Assembly (NCBI GenBank): GCA_035048485.1
Contig: CM068588.1
Coordinates: forward strand, 25,447,118 to 25,511,117
Length of the DNA stretch: 64,000 nt
Origin: Pteria penguin
Lineage: Eukaryota; Mollusca; Bivalvia; Pterioida; Pteriidae
Reading direction: 5' to 3'
Shown here: piece by piece, positions 1-13,548 of the stretch
Layout: every line of letters begins with the position of its first letter
Numbering within the stretch: the first letter of the stretch is position 1
Notes under the pieces: model-generated
The model's database searches: none
Told to the model about the DNA's origin: nothing
The model's input: the letters and a program-made list of their open reading frames with translations, nothing else
Translations under genes and position numbers: made by a program

Positions 1-387
1 CTGCAAAAAGTGATAGGGCATTAACTCTTACAAGAATTGTCGGGCAACTTTTCTATTCCTTCATATAAATAAAGATAATGTAGTTTGCTTTTGTGCTACA
101 TGTAAATTAAATTTGTTCATGAGTCTATGAGGTGTTGTGTCAACATAAAGAATTGTAAGTGCAAGGGTAATAACTGCTACAGGAGAGCGCCATCCAGACT
201 AAATGTGATAATTATCTATCTTTAATCTAGCAATCATAGGTGATTGCAGCCGTGATGTTGATACTTTAAAGTCCAAAAGTTTATCATTTATTCAAGAATT
301 TTTAAACAGTCATCACCTACCTTCATGCATTTAAACGTATTGTAATCTTTCTTAATATCAGAGTATATATGCGTGTATAAATCTAAT
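1..387. other. Unassigned AT-rich DNA
   Basis: I see no coding signal, RNA gene or clear repeat here. It ends where a degenerate hammerhead-type repeat begins. Confidence 0.5.
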
Positions 388-745
388 ACGCCATCATTTG
401 GACAACTTATGTCTCATCTGTGATGCTCAATGCCAAAACTCTGGAAATCCAATCGCTAATACTTAGAAAGCAATCTATTCACCAACTGACCTAAAAGTAA
501 GAGCTAAAAACCATGCTAGGGACAGAACTGTGCATGAGGGAGATTCTCCTTTATTTTTGGAATAATTTACAAACTTCAGTCACGATAAGTTTGAAATATA
601 TTTCAGGTCAATACAGAAGCACTAGAAACTGGGTTTGTAATTACCCTCGGGGACTATCAGTCCACTAGCAGTCGAATCGACCCAGTGATAGTAATCAATA
701 TTACCATACACCATATGCGCATTTCAACAACTTATCAGTTCATCA
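388..745 (-). repeat. Degenerate retrozyme-like (hammerhead) repeat, partial dimer
   Basis: This is an old copy of the repeat found intact at 25122-25540. Shared landmarks in the same order are the antisense ribozyme region (388-426), the 'gcatgagggagat' segment near 532, and the 'ggggactatcagtccac' segment near 650. A second ribozyme start follows at 709-737, so this copy also has the one-and-a-bit-unit layout, with a spacing of about 320 bp. Both ribozymes are dead. In the first the core reads CAGAUGA and the GAAA box has lost its G. In the second the CUGANGA box is scrambled, although GAAA and the palindrome AUGCGCAU remain. Confidence 0.7.
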
Positions 746-1440
746 ACAGTATTATAAAATCTGCCGGTAAGTTAGCATTCAATACCTAAAACTGCAGCGC
801 TTAACAACAATTTGTAGTTTTCGCACAAAATTGAAATGTCACTAAAGCATAAAGTAAAAAATATTGGCGTATTACAAACTGAAACAAAACAAAAAGAGTT
901 ATGCAATCGCAATGATCTTAAATTCCATTATTTCAAATAAAAAACATTGAACATCTTACGCCTGGCAGAAAAAAGTGCAGCAGATTTTCACCATCTCGGA
1001 TACATAACAACTAATAACCTGATTCATTCTTGTCAGTTAGAGGATGTGTATAATCCATTCAGAAGACATGTACAGAATGGTGTATTTCCAGAGCGGGACG
1101 AGAAATTAAAAAATGAAATGTTTTGCGCAATAACATGAAGCGAAACTCTATGCTCAATTTTTACAGAATAATGACATGATATCCCGTCAATTTATTTGTA
1201 AACATTTGAATAAAAACGATTATCAATATTGTCCTTGAAATTATAAATTAATATAATTTTTAATGTATGAGATTGAAATTTATCAATTTGAATAACTATC
1301 AAAATATGATATTGAATTATAAATGGCTGTCATGGTGCTTTCTGCATTATTTTAACATTTGCACAATTCTGATGTGTATTTAAAATATCTTATTTAGAGT
1401 AAGGTGCAAAGTCCTTCATTTTCTTATACCAAAATATGTA
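746..1440. other. Unassigned; one short ORF
   Basis: The only open frame is 63 codons at 947-1138 on the plus strand. It has no motif I recognise and no convincing splice sites. I do not call it a gene. Confidence 0.4.
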
Positions 1441-2130
1441 TGTGGAATTATATAGGGTGTGTGCTGTAGTCAATTGGAACCCCTGGAGTCTCCATCAATT
1501 AATAATTTGCAGTGTGGAGCGCGAGGAAAAGTTCCCCGCAGAGGGTTTGACTTATGTGTTATTATACTATATTATATTTTTTCCTGATGTTAGGTAGCAA
1601 TGACACTTTCTACACGGTGTTGGTTCACATTCATTTCTATATACAGTGCTAAGTCATATTTGTTTCGATTGTATTGTAAAGATGATGGATAAATCCAAAC
1701 CACAAGTCCAAAAATCATGAAACCATAGGACATACAAAATCAGTGAAAATGAAAAACAAATGGAAAATAACAAAATATGTCTACTTGAAGAGCATATGTG
1801 AACCCCTGTGAAGGAGTGAGATCAGGTGCCCGGGGAGAGTGAGCATCTCCTGCTTGCTAGCAACACCCGTCACATATACCCCGTAGAAAGAGTCAAATCG
1901 TGTGAATTCCATGTGTATTTTTATATGGAGAAGTCGAAGTAGGTAACCTTCTAGTATAGAAGGTGTCAAATATAAGGGTATTCATGTCGGGTGTGACTAG
2001 CCATTCAGGAGACGCTTACTCTTCCCGGACATCTGGTCTCACCTCTGAATGTCAGGGGTCCATTAATGTCCACCTGACACCAGTTGTTTTCGTATTTGGC
2101 ATTAAAATTATTGCTTTCGATTTTGTTAGT
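1441..2130 (+). mobile_element. 3' end of an RT element (family 3), split by a younger insertion
   Basis: The sequence on both sides of the 1676-1978 insertion matches 11985-12306: a 'gagggtttgactta' stretch, 'gacactttctacac', then the shared 3' module (about 1986-2075) with GGAGACGCTTACTC, a CTGGTCTCACCTCTGAA stretch and CAGGGGTCC. The downstream 'gacaccagtt...ttcgtattt' also matches. This is the non-coding 3' part of an RT-bearing element; no RT coding remains here. The family assignment rests on comparison with the other copies in the window. Confidence 0.7.
1676..1978 (-). mobile_element. Short 3'-end insertion of RT element family 1
   Basis: The block starts with GTAAAGATGATGGATAAATC and is close to 97% identical to 47453-47739. 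It also matches the 3' part of the RT copy at 28439-29360. It interrupts the family 3 sequence, whose uninterrupted form is at 12120-12180. Both this copy and 47453-47739 stop within about 10 bp of the same internal point ('tagtatagaag'). They may therefore be copies of a short non-autonomous form rather than random truncations. No long target duplication is evident; 'gtatt' flanks both sides. Confidence 0.75.
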
Positions 2131-3029
2131 ATTACTGCTTTGTTTCCGTTTTTCCCTTATTTTCTTCTTGCTTTGTATATCTAACTTGAAATTCAGTAGT
2201 CACTGCAGTTTTTATTTTAGCTAGTATCGTACTTATTTAAATGAAATTTTGTTTAAAATAAAGTAAACACTGCTGTCATGATTGTCTACATAATTGACAC
2301 TATCATCTACAGTTTGACTTCGCACATGTCGGAAGACTTTTTCATCATTTAGGAATAATTAAATTATCCACTAGATATAAATTCAATGTTAAATTACTAT
2401 TTCAATATGATGTCTCTTACGAAACTGGCAAACAATTTCAAATGTCTACGACTAATGAAATTTTGAAAATGCAATGTGAATCTAGTGCATTCATTATTGC
2501 ACATTCAAGCAACACATTTGAAAGGTAATTTTCAACATTATTTAAATTCTCATTTACCCATTTAAATCTAGTGTCAAAAGGATGGTAATTTGAAAAGAGC
2601 AAAAAGCAATTTTAAGAGATGATAATAGTTATAATGTAATTCTAACAGTATGTCGGTGCTTCTTCTGATCAAGTATATTACAAGTTTCCTCCGTATATGT
2701 ACCCAAAATATGAAAAGTATGTATGCGACTTCAATCTAGGAAGCTAGCAACTGATTAATTTCATAAGCAGTCGTTTTCCTCGTGAACAGAATTTTATAGA
2801 CAACATGACACCACAAAGAAGGATTACATTGTCATACATACATGTAAGTATCTGATTTATACATTTAGAATATCTTCATATATCAAATTGAATAATACTT
2901 GAAATATCCTATTTGTGTGCATATTTTATGACACATAACTTGATTAACAAACTCCCACAACCGTTGCTTACCTGGCATAACAAACTCCCACAGCAGTTGG
3001 TTACTTTTTTATGTGTTAGTCATATCATA
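2131..3029. other. Unassigned AT-rich DNA
   Basis: No coding signal or repeat that I can name. A short direct repeat occurs near 2950-3000 ('acaaactcccaca' twice). Confidence 0.4.
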
Positions 3030-3211
3030 CAATTCATTTGTTTAATGTAAAGATGATGGATAAATCCAAAGCAAAAGTCCAAAAATCATAAAACCAGAGG
3101 ACATACAAAATCAGTGAAAATGAAAAACAAATGGAAAATAACAAAATATGTCTACTTGAAGAGCATATGTGAACCCCTGTGATGGAGTGAGATTCAATTC
3201 ATTTGTTTAAT
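3030..3211 (-). mobile_element. 148-bp family 1 insertion with perfect 17-bp target duplication
   Basis: The insertion spans 3047-3194 and begins with the family 1 terminus GTAAAGATGATGGATAAATC. It is cut off at 'gatggagtgagat', so only the last part of the element's 3' end is present. It is flanked by exact copies of CAATTCATTTGTTTAAT at 3030-3046 and 3195-3211. This layout, a fixed 3' terminus with a variable 5' truncation and a target duplication, is what target-primed reverse transcription produces. The perfect duplication suggests a fairly recent event. Confidence 0.9.
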
Positions 3212-3619
3212 ATTGTTCATCGACGTCTCCATCATTTATGTTACTGTGTGTGCAATGCTTGATATACTTCTATAGCTTCAATTCCCTTCGTGCGACTTGG
3301 TTGTATTTTATCTATGAATCTTGATTTTTGATAGTATATTACTCTCATGGCATAGCATGCTGATATTCCCCTAAGAATCGTCTAGCCAAAATCAAAGAGA
3401 AGCTAAATGCTTATAAGTAATCGAGAGTAAATTGAAAATAAAAGCCCCTTCAAGTGCCTGCGTCGATAAGTATCTTTATATTGCGTTTGAATAATCAGGC
3501 TGGTCATACAGATAGATTTCCCACAAAACGTTGCATCTTTATTACTGCTAAATACATGCATAAGAATAATAAAATACATACTGCCTTATCTGACTTTGCG
3601 TGTAATGTTTCAGTAGTGT
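3212..3619. other. Unassigned
   Basis: No feature recognised. The open frame that starts at 3454 (79 codons) runs into the duplicated block and has no recognisable motif. Confidence 0.4.
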
Positions 3620-5580
3620 ATGCAACTATCTATACAATAGCAAAGCAATTAGAATTATTCATTCCAATTAGGTACTTGACTTACTTTTTTTAATCTTCAC
3701 CACATGACAAGAAATTGTAACTAGTTAACTTAATTCTTCTTTGATTATTATTTGATTTCTTTCAATAACATTTACCCCCTGTTGTCCAAAATTATGAAAG
3801 GGAACAATTTCGAAATCAGAATATTGAATTAGTACAGGTGCCCGTTGTACAAGAAAACTGTTTAACGACACATTAATGGTCAATTGAACACCTCAACTAT
3901 GATAAACGTGACGATTTCAATTTCGCTATTACAAACTTTCCTTTTATAAGTAGCAACATTCCATCATCGCCCGCATACGGCGTATTCATATATCAGTTAA
4001 TACGTTATTCCAGAGCATGTTCCAATTACAATGACTTTGTTCTGAGGGCTAGGCGACTTTCAGTTAAGCTGCTCAACCAGGGTTATATGTGCTAGACTAG
4101 CAACGTCACTAAGGAAGTTCTACGGTCGTTACGAGACTCTTATTACTCCATATGATATCTCATTATCCAGACTTTTAAATGATATTCTGGACTGAGACCG
4201 ATTCCGATCATTTTACACAGATTTGACACCTTCTTTACCAGAAGATTACCTAATTTGACTTCTCCATATATAAATACATATGGAATTTACACGATTTGAC
4301 TCTTTCTACTGGGTATAAGTGACGGGTGTTGCTAGGAAGCAGGAGATGCTCACTCTCCCCAGGCACCTGATCTCACTCCATCACAGGGGTTCACATATGC
4401 TCTTCAAGTAGACATATTTTGTTATTTTCCACTTGTTTTTCATTTTCACTGATTTTGTATGTCCTCTGGTTACATGATTTTTAGACTTATGTTTTGGATT
4501 TATCCATCATCTTTACACTAAACTTGGATATTTGAATGGACGACAGATTTTCTTCTTAAACAATATTATTAGCATGATTTTCCCCCAGGTGTTGAGAACT
4601 GTTTTTATGCACTATAGTCCATACATATGATAAAAAGAAATTTATTGGTTTTTTTCCTTTGAATCTGCCAAATTGTATGACTAGGGGTTTTTTTTACAAT
4701 GTTGTCACCTAGCATTCGTATGACGTCACAAATGCATTGTTAGTGTCCAAAAAGACTCAAAGATGCATAATGGTCAAGACAATTGTGATATAGTAAATAT
4801 TTTTGACAATTTTAGAATTAAAGCAAAACTTTTATCAATTTGAAAATTAGACAAGTTTGTTTGAAAGACTATTAAGAAGAGAGATAGAAACCTTAAACTA
4901 TGTTTCTGTTGACACAGATCTTTCAACATATATACCTTTTTGTAGATTTTGGTTACAGAAAAGTTTTAGAGTTTAGTTTTTAGTATAAAGATGTCAATCA
5001 GTACATGAATAAATATTCTGATGGTCTTGATGTAAAACTAATATATAATCAATCAATTTCTGCTAGATTTCTAGCTTCTAGAGTTTGTCACATCACGGGT
5101 TAACATTGACTTTGTTTTCTCGAAACAATCTACTCGACTGTATCGTTAATATCCTTTTTAAACGAAGAACTTATAATGCTTCTTTTACCGCTATTTGATT
5201 TTGTACATATTAGTTTACAAAATAATTACGTTTTAAAAACTGACTAATACTTATAGTTATTTGATATCTAAATAACATTGATTAACATAATATTCTAGAA
5301 TGTAATATTACATGTAGAATGAGAGTTCAGATGAAGATTTTACATTTCATTCTATATTTGTGTTTTCATGTTTTATATGATGAAGAATGGAGATAAACGA
5401 TTCAATCATTTATTCTTATCTTTTCGGTATAATTTGGTGGTGATGTTTTTTTTTTTTTAGTTTATGGTGTGTACTGGACGAAGCTTTGTAGCATGCTTAA
5501 GATGACATAGGAAACATTACTACATTACATTGACTTCCAAATTACATGAAAAAAATTCTGCTATTGCCTTAAGGTTCATT
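3620..5580. repeat. Old direct duplication, copy 1 (partner 9765-11510)
   Basis: Blocks match the partner in the same order: 'gcaattagaattattcattcc', the 'acaggtgcccgtt' stretch near 3836, 'gatatttgaatgga' near 4529, the 'aacattgactttgttttctc' stretch near 5104, and an 'attacatgtagaatgag' stretch near 5308. Divergence is considerable, with many small indels. The RT fragment at 3869-4514 is present only in this copy, so it was inserted after the duplication. What the duplicated DNA is, I cannot say; it has no coding capacity that I see. Confidence 0.75.
3869..4514 (+). pseudogene. RT element family 1, 5'-truncated and decayed
   Basis: The first 330 bases translate in pieces to the C-terminal part of the RT seen at 28760-29359 (KRDDFNF, ITNFPFI, SSPAYGV, LRKFYGRY), with frameshifts and stops. 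The 3' part follows: a TGACGGGTGTTGCTAG stretch, GCAGGAGATGCTCACTCTCC, CACCTGATCTCAC, and a terminus reading GGATTTATCCATCATCTTTAC. The copy starts abruptly within the RT thumb region, which is a 5' truncation. The partner duplication at 9765-11510 lacks it and so gives a view of the site before insertion. Confidence 0.85.
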
Positions 5581-5823
5581 GAAACACCATATGAAAAATT
5601 TTGAATTTTAACTAAACATCAGAAGTAAATTATTTCTGTATATAAGCTTCCTTAACATTCAATTAGTTAATTTATGAAGAGAAAGTTGAATTTTAACGTC
5701 TTAATTTTGAAAACGACCGGGCTTTCCATACACACCACCCTATATTGATCCCTACATTCTTAAGTTCATAATAAAAGAAAAAATAGACTATATCTTGAAA
5801 CACAATTCATTTTTAATTCAAAG

Positions 5824-8950
<3,127 letters not shown>

Positions 8951-9720
8951 GCTACCTAAGTAAAATCTAAAAGCATCTCTAAAATATTGCTATTAGAAGA
9001 AAAAGTACAGCACTAAGATAGTCTATAAGGAACATCCATTCTACAAGACAAAATTAAAATATAGGCTATCACGTACCCTTGAAAGAACCAATGGTGTGAT
9101 CATGTGCCATCGACGTCTTAGCATCCCCCGCTGAACGGTCACACCCGACAGGCTGCCATAATATAATTTGAGCTAAAATAACACTCGTAGGCATTTACGT
9201 GGTAAGGCTAAGCTTACATAAAGAACTATGTTTCACAAAAACCGCAGTTTTTTCTTAACTAAGAAAACCAGAATTTTGGTCTTGCCTTATTCATCTGTAG
9301 GATGAGATGTGTAGTTACCACAGAACTTATTTTTTAAGAAGCCTGGGTAACATTGAAACGTTTTATGCTGAATATTCTCTATTACATATTTAAAACGAGA
9401 AATACGTTTATATCTGAAGGAAATCTGATAAGATCGTGTGATTGGAATAGGCAACTATATCAATGTTATTAACACATCATCTTAGCAATCTTACTACGTG
9501 AACGATCCGAGAGAATTTCATGTCTGTTTTATGATGTCAATTACATGGTGCTCTATCAACATCTAATGCTGTCCATTTAAAATACATATATCCCAATTAC
9601 TATTCTAATATCCAACACTAATTATTAGATGTTTCTGAATTACTGTGCGTCGCGAGGTCACTGAACACTGGAGTTAACATTCTGAGATTCAGTTAAACTA
9701 TATATAAAACAAACTTTGTA
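8951..9720. repeat. Direct duplication, copy 1 (partner 11515-12890)
   Basis: This block matches 11515-11890 and then 12312-12890 in order. A 9.5-9.65 kb stretch beginning 'gagagaatttcatgtctgtt' is nearly identical to one near 12590. The partner carries an extra RT-element 3' end (11911-12306) that is missing here. A weak, minus-oriented relic of the RT 3' module sits at 9106-9150 in both copies. Confidence 0.85.
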
Positions 9721-9764
9721 GATATGTAACACCTGACCTTGCGTCTAGTGTTTTAATACTCTCT

Positions 9765-11510
9765 ATAAAAGCAAAAGCAAATCAATTAGAATAATTTATA
9801 CCAATAAAGTATTTGACTCAGTCTTTTAAATCTTTACTACATGACATGGATTGCAACTGGAGCTGCTGATTTATTTCCTCTTTTATTATTATATGATTTG
9901 TATTAAAGACACTTTACTTTTTGTTATCCAAAATCATAATAAGGAACAAGGAAGTTAAGAATATTAAATCAGTATAGGTGCCCGTTTTACTACAGAACTT
10001 TCGACAATTTGTCAATATTTTACTACACATTGAACATAGATATTTGAATGAATGGCAGCTTTTCTGCTTAATGTTTTTACCTTTGCCAGTTTTTTTTCTG
10101 CTAAAACGGGCCCCAGAAATTTTATACTCCGATTATATATTTTATTGGTCTATTTCTAAGTTTTCCATTGACCTTTTATTATATTGCTTTTTGTTCCATG
10201 ACGAACCTTGAACTACTCTACCGTGGACATTACTAAATGGATGATAAATTGTCAAAATATCGATACTGATATGCATGTTCTATTAATTACTATTTAAAGA
10301 CGTTAAAAGGTTTATATGTCATGATCATCACAGAAATGGACAGATTAGGAATCGTGAAATACAATAATAGGAATCATATTTTCAACTTAAGAATTTTAAA
10401 CACAAGAAAAAAATGTGATAGAAGATCAGATACTGTAACTGCATTGTGCTATCAAAACACGTTGTATAGCTTTTTTTTTTTTTTTTTTTTTTTTGGAACT
10501 GTTGACAGAGGCAGGTCATTTCTATGTAATTGTTGTCAATGCATACAGAGATATGACTTAATAAAACAATCATTTATTAGGCAGTCCGGTAACAAACTAG
10601 CATGATTTTTCCCGAGGCACTAGGATTATTGCATTATTGTACATAGCCAAATGATTGAAATTAATTGAGTGGTAATTTCTTGTCTATGAATGTCTGTCAA
10701 ATCGTCTGAGGATATCTTTACAGGAGAATTCTGGTATGGTACATATTCTTAACCATATAAGAATAAAGCGAAACTTTTTTTCCAATTGAAATCAGTCTGT
10801 AAGACTGTTTATGACAGAAATCTTCAGCTATGTTTTGTTAATATACAACTTTCAGAATATGTATCTATTTTCTGTAGACTTGGCTTAAAGAAAAATCTTT
10901 ATAAGTTTTGGATAAAAAAAGAAGTAAAATCAATATATTAAATAAATATTTTGATATCCTTTTGTAGAACTTTTATCTGATAAATAATCAATAAATTCCA
11001 AAAGGTTCCAGGGATTGTTAACATTGACTTTTGTTTTCTCGAAACCTACTTGAGAGTATTTGTTACATCCGTTTTAAAACTGAAGAACTAATAAGGTTTC
11101 ATTTACTGTTGTCTGTACATATTAGTTTAAAATATAAAAATGTTTCAGAAACATGACGGCATTTAACAGTTTAATATCTAAATGACTTTCATTTACTTAA
11201 TAATCTAGAAGGTAAAATTACATGTAGTATGAGGGAATTCAAATGAAGATTTTACGTTCCATTCTATATATGTTTTCATGTTTTACATGGTGGAGAATGG
11301 AGGTTAGCAACTTTATTGTTTCAGAAACAATTAAGCTTGTAGGATGTACTTTGTGACGATTTGGGAGTGATCAGATTTCTTTTAATTTATGATGTGTACT
11401 GGATGAAATTTTCTAAATACTTGGGTGCCATTATAACCATTCTTATGTTGCACTGACTTCCAGATTATATGAAAATTTTTCCTGCTATTGCCGTAAATGA
11501 AATAAAAAGC
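9765..11510. repeat. Old direct duplication, copy 2 (partner 3620-5580)
   Basis: Same block order as copy 1, without the RT insertion. The site corresponding to the insertion lies near 9995-10030. A 24-base T run (10471-10494) is private to this copy. Confidence 0.75.
10471..10494. repeat. Poly(T) run
   Basis: Twenty-four T in a row. No retroposed gene or SINE body was recognised next to it, so the origin is unclear. Confidence 0.8.
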
Positions 11511-11735
11511 ATCTTTGAAATATTCCTATCAGGAAAAGAAGTGCCTAGATATCGACCGGTAGTCAGTAAGGAGCATCCATGCGGTAGTCAATAAGGAGCA
11601 GTCATTACGTCAAACTTAAGCTTAAATGTTTCTGAAACAATAAAGTTGCTAACCTCCATCCTCTACCAAGTAAAACATGAAAACACAAATATAGAATGGA
11701 ACGTAAAATCTTCATCTAAATTTCCTCCAAAATGG
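11246..11735. repeat. Inverted repeat, arms 11246-11337 and 11624-11735
   Basis: The right arm is the reverse complement of the left ('gaagattttacgttccattc' on the left; 'gaatggaacgtaaaatcttc' on the right). The same sequence occurs once more at 5328-5400, in direct orientation with the left arm. The loop contains two close copies of 'ggtagtcaataaggagca'-like sequence. This may be a broken foldback element or an inverted duplication. Confidence 0.7.
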
Positions 11736-12890
11736 AGATAAAGTCTATTACGAATCCAAGAGATGACATCAGGTGCAATGGAAGAGAAATCATCCCCTGC
11801 TGACCGATTACGCCCGCCGTGATGTCATAATATTATTCGAGCTAAAATAACTCGTAGTTATATGAAGTGTATACGGTAAGCTTCAGGAAAACTGCTATTG
11901 TTCTGATTCCTCTGTGGTACATTGTTGATAGTGACATAGTTACGTGACACCAGTTATTTTCGTATTTTACATGAACGTCACACTTATTCCCTTTGCAGCG
12001 TGGAGCTCGTAAAAACGTTCCTCGCGGAGGGTTTGACTTAATTGTTATTGTATACTTTTTCTTGATGTTATGTGGCTGTGACACTTTCTACACAGTGAAT
12101 GTTCAAAATCATGTATATATACAGTGTTGAATTATATTGTTTCGTTTGTATGTCAGGCGGGTGTGGCTAGCCAAACAGGAGAGGCTTACTCCTACCAGGC
12201 ACCTGGTCTCATCTCTGAATTTCAGGGGTCCGTGAATGTCCACTGTGGTACATTGTTGTTAGTGCCATAGTCATGTGACACCAGTTATTTCGTATTTTAC
12301 ATTAACTAAAAAAAAAGCGCAGAATTTTTGTTTTGCCTCATTTATCTGTAGAATAAGATATGTACTTACCACAGAAAAAAATGCTTTTATCTAGTGCCAT
12401 TTCTATAACTTAAGAAGCTTGGGTAACATTAAAACGTTTCATGCTCAATATTCTTTATTACATACTTAAAACCAGAAATACGTTTATGTCTGTAGGAAAT
12501 ATAATTAGACTGTGTGATTAGAATGGGCAGCTACATCAATGCTATTAACCCACCATTTCACCAATCTTACCACGTGAACGAGTCGAGAGAATTTCATGTC
12601 TGTTTTATGATGTCAATTACATGGTGCTCTATCAACATCTAATGCTGTCCCTTTATAATACATATATCCCAATTACTATTCTAATATCCAACACTAATTA
12701 CTGGATATTTCTGAATTACTGTGCGTCTCGAGGTCACTGAACCCAGGAACTCCTTTAAATCTTTAGGGGTCATTTTATCAACACACAAATATAGAGTGTT
12801 AATTAAGCATCACGTGACTGTAAAATGCTACATATGTACATGTAATTAGCATTCTGAGATTCAGTCAAACTATATATATATATCATAACT
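11515..12890. repeat. Direct duplication, copy 2 (partner 8951-9720)
   Basis: Matches the partner except for the extra block 11890-12310, which is an RT-element 3' end. The partner therefore approximates the pre-insertion sequence. Confidence 0.85.
11911..12306 (+). mobile_element. RT element family 3, 3' end with partial tandem copy
   Basis: A 65-bp sequence starting 'ctgtggtacattgttg' and ending 'ttcgtattttaca..aac' occurs at both ends of this block (11911-11977 and 12242-12306). Between them lie the 3' region and the conserved module at 12155-12240. The element's 3' terminus is therefore present twice in direct orientation, as in a head-to-tail partial dimer. Penelope-like elements are known for such partial tandem copies; I infer a similar origin here. 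No RT coding is left. Confidence 0.75.
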
Positions 12891-13253
12891 TGTGAGATGA
12901 ACAACCTCTCCTCCAGAACAGAGATAATGGTACATGGATCTCAATTAATATGAAATTCTTTAATTACAAGTTTTTAAAAACAAATTATTATCATAACGTA
13001 TAATCAGCCCTCGAAGTTTCAAAATACTGACGCCAAAAGAATTACAATATTTTATCTTCAAATTTGAAATTGTTAGTCCTCAATTATCAACAATTATTTT
13101 AGGCGCATCATACAAAAACCACAAAACGAGTCAATGTCTGTTTGAATTGTATGATTAATGAAACGAAGACTAATGGGTAGGACACAGATCACGATAAAAT
13201 GCCAAAAATGATATCAGCTGTACATTTATTTTCCTGGCAACAAAGTCTCATCT
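12891..13253. other. Unassigned
   Basis: Nothing recognised. Confidence 0.4.
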
Positions 13254-13548
13254 TCCTACCTACCTAAGCCGGTGTGGCCTAGTGGATAAGGTGCTCGGTT
13301 CGTGATCGCGAGGTCCCGGGTTCGACTCCTGCCCTGGGCACACTGGTGTTCTGTCTTTCGGATGAGACATTAAACACCGAGCTCCCGTGTCACGGTTGGC
13401 GTGGCACGTAAAAGATCCCTCACTGCTTCGAGTGGGTCCGATGCAAAGGTCTAAATTTGTATGCAATGCATTAGGCAGATGCCATCACCATGTACGTGAA
13501 ATAATCAATGAGTGACGCATAGCAATAACCAATCAATCCTACCTACCT
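13254..13548 (+). mobile_element. tRNA-derived SINE with 12-bp target duplication
   Basis: The body at about 13266-13537 starts with a tRNA-like head with an A-box-like 'tggcctagtggataagg' and a B-box 'ggttcgactcc'. A conserved central part follows ('tctttcggatgagacattaa', 'cacgtaaaagatccctcac'), and the tail ends in AATC. It is flanked by TCCTACCTACCT at 13254-13265 and 13537-13548. The head and the central part match the minus-strand copy at 24600-24897. SINEs of this build are copied by a partner LINE. An open frame on its minus strand is incidental. Confidence 0.93.

Noticed and set aside
947..1138. 63-codon frame as a small gene or exon
   Set aside because: No recognisable motif and no good splice sites or start context; retained only as an unassigned frame.
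13266..13340. A functional tRNA gene
   Set aside because: Box A and B are present, but the acceptor stem does not pair and the sequence continues into a SINE body with target duplications.
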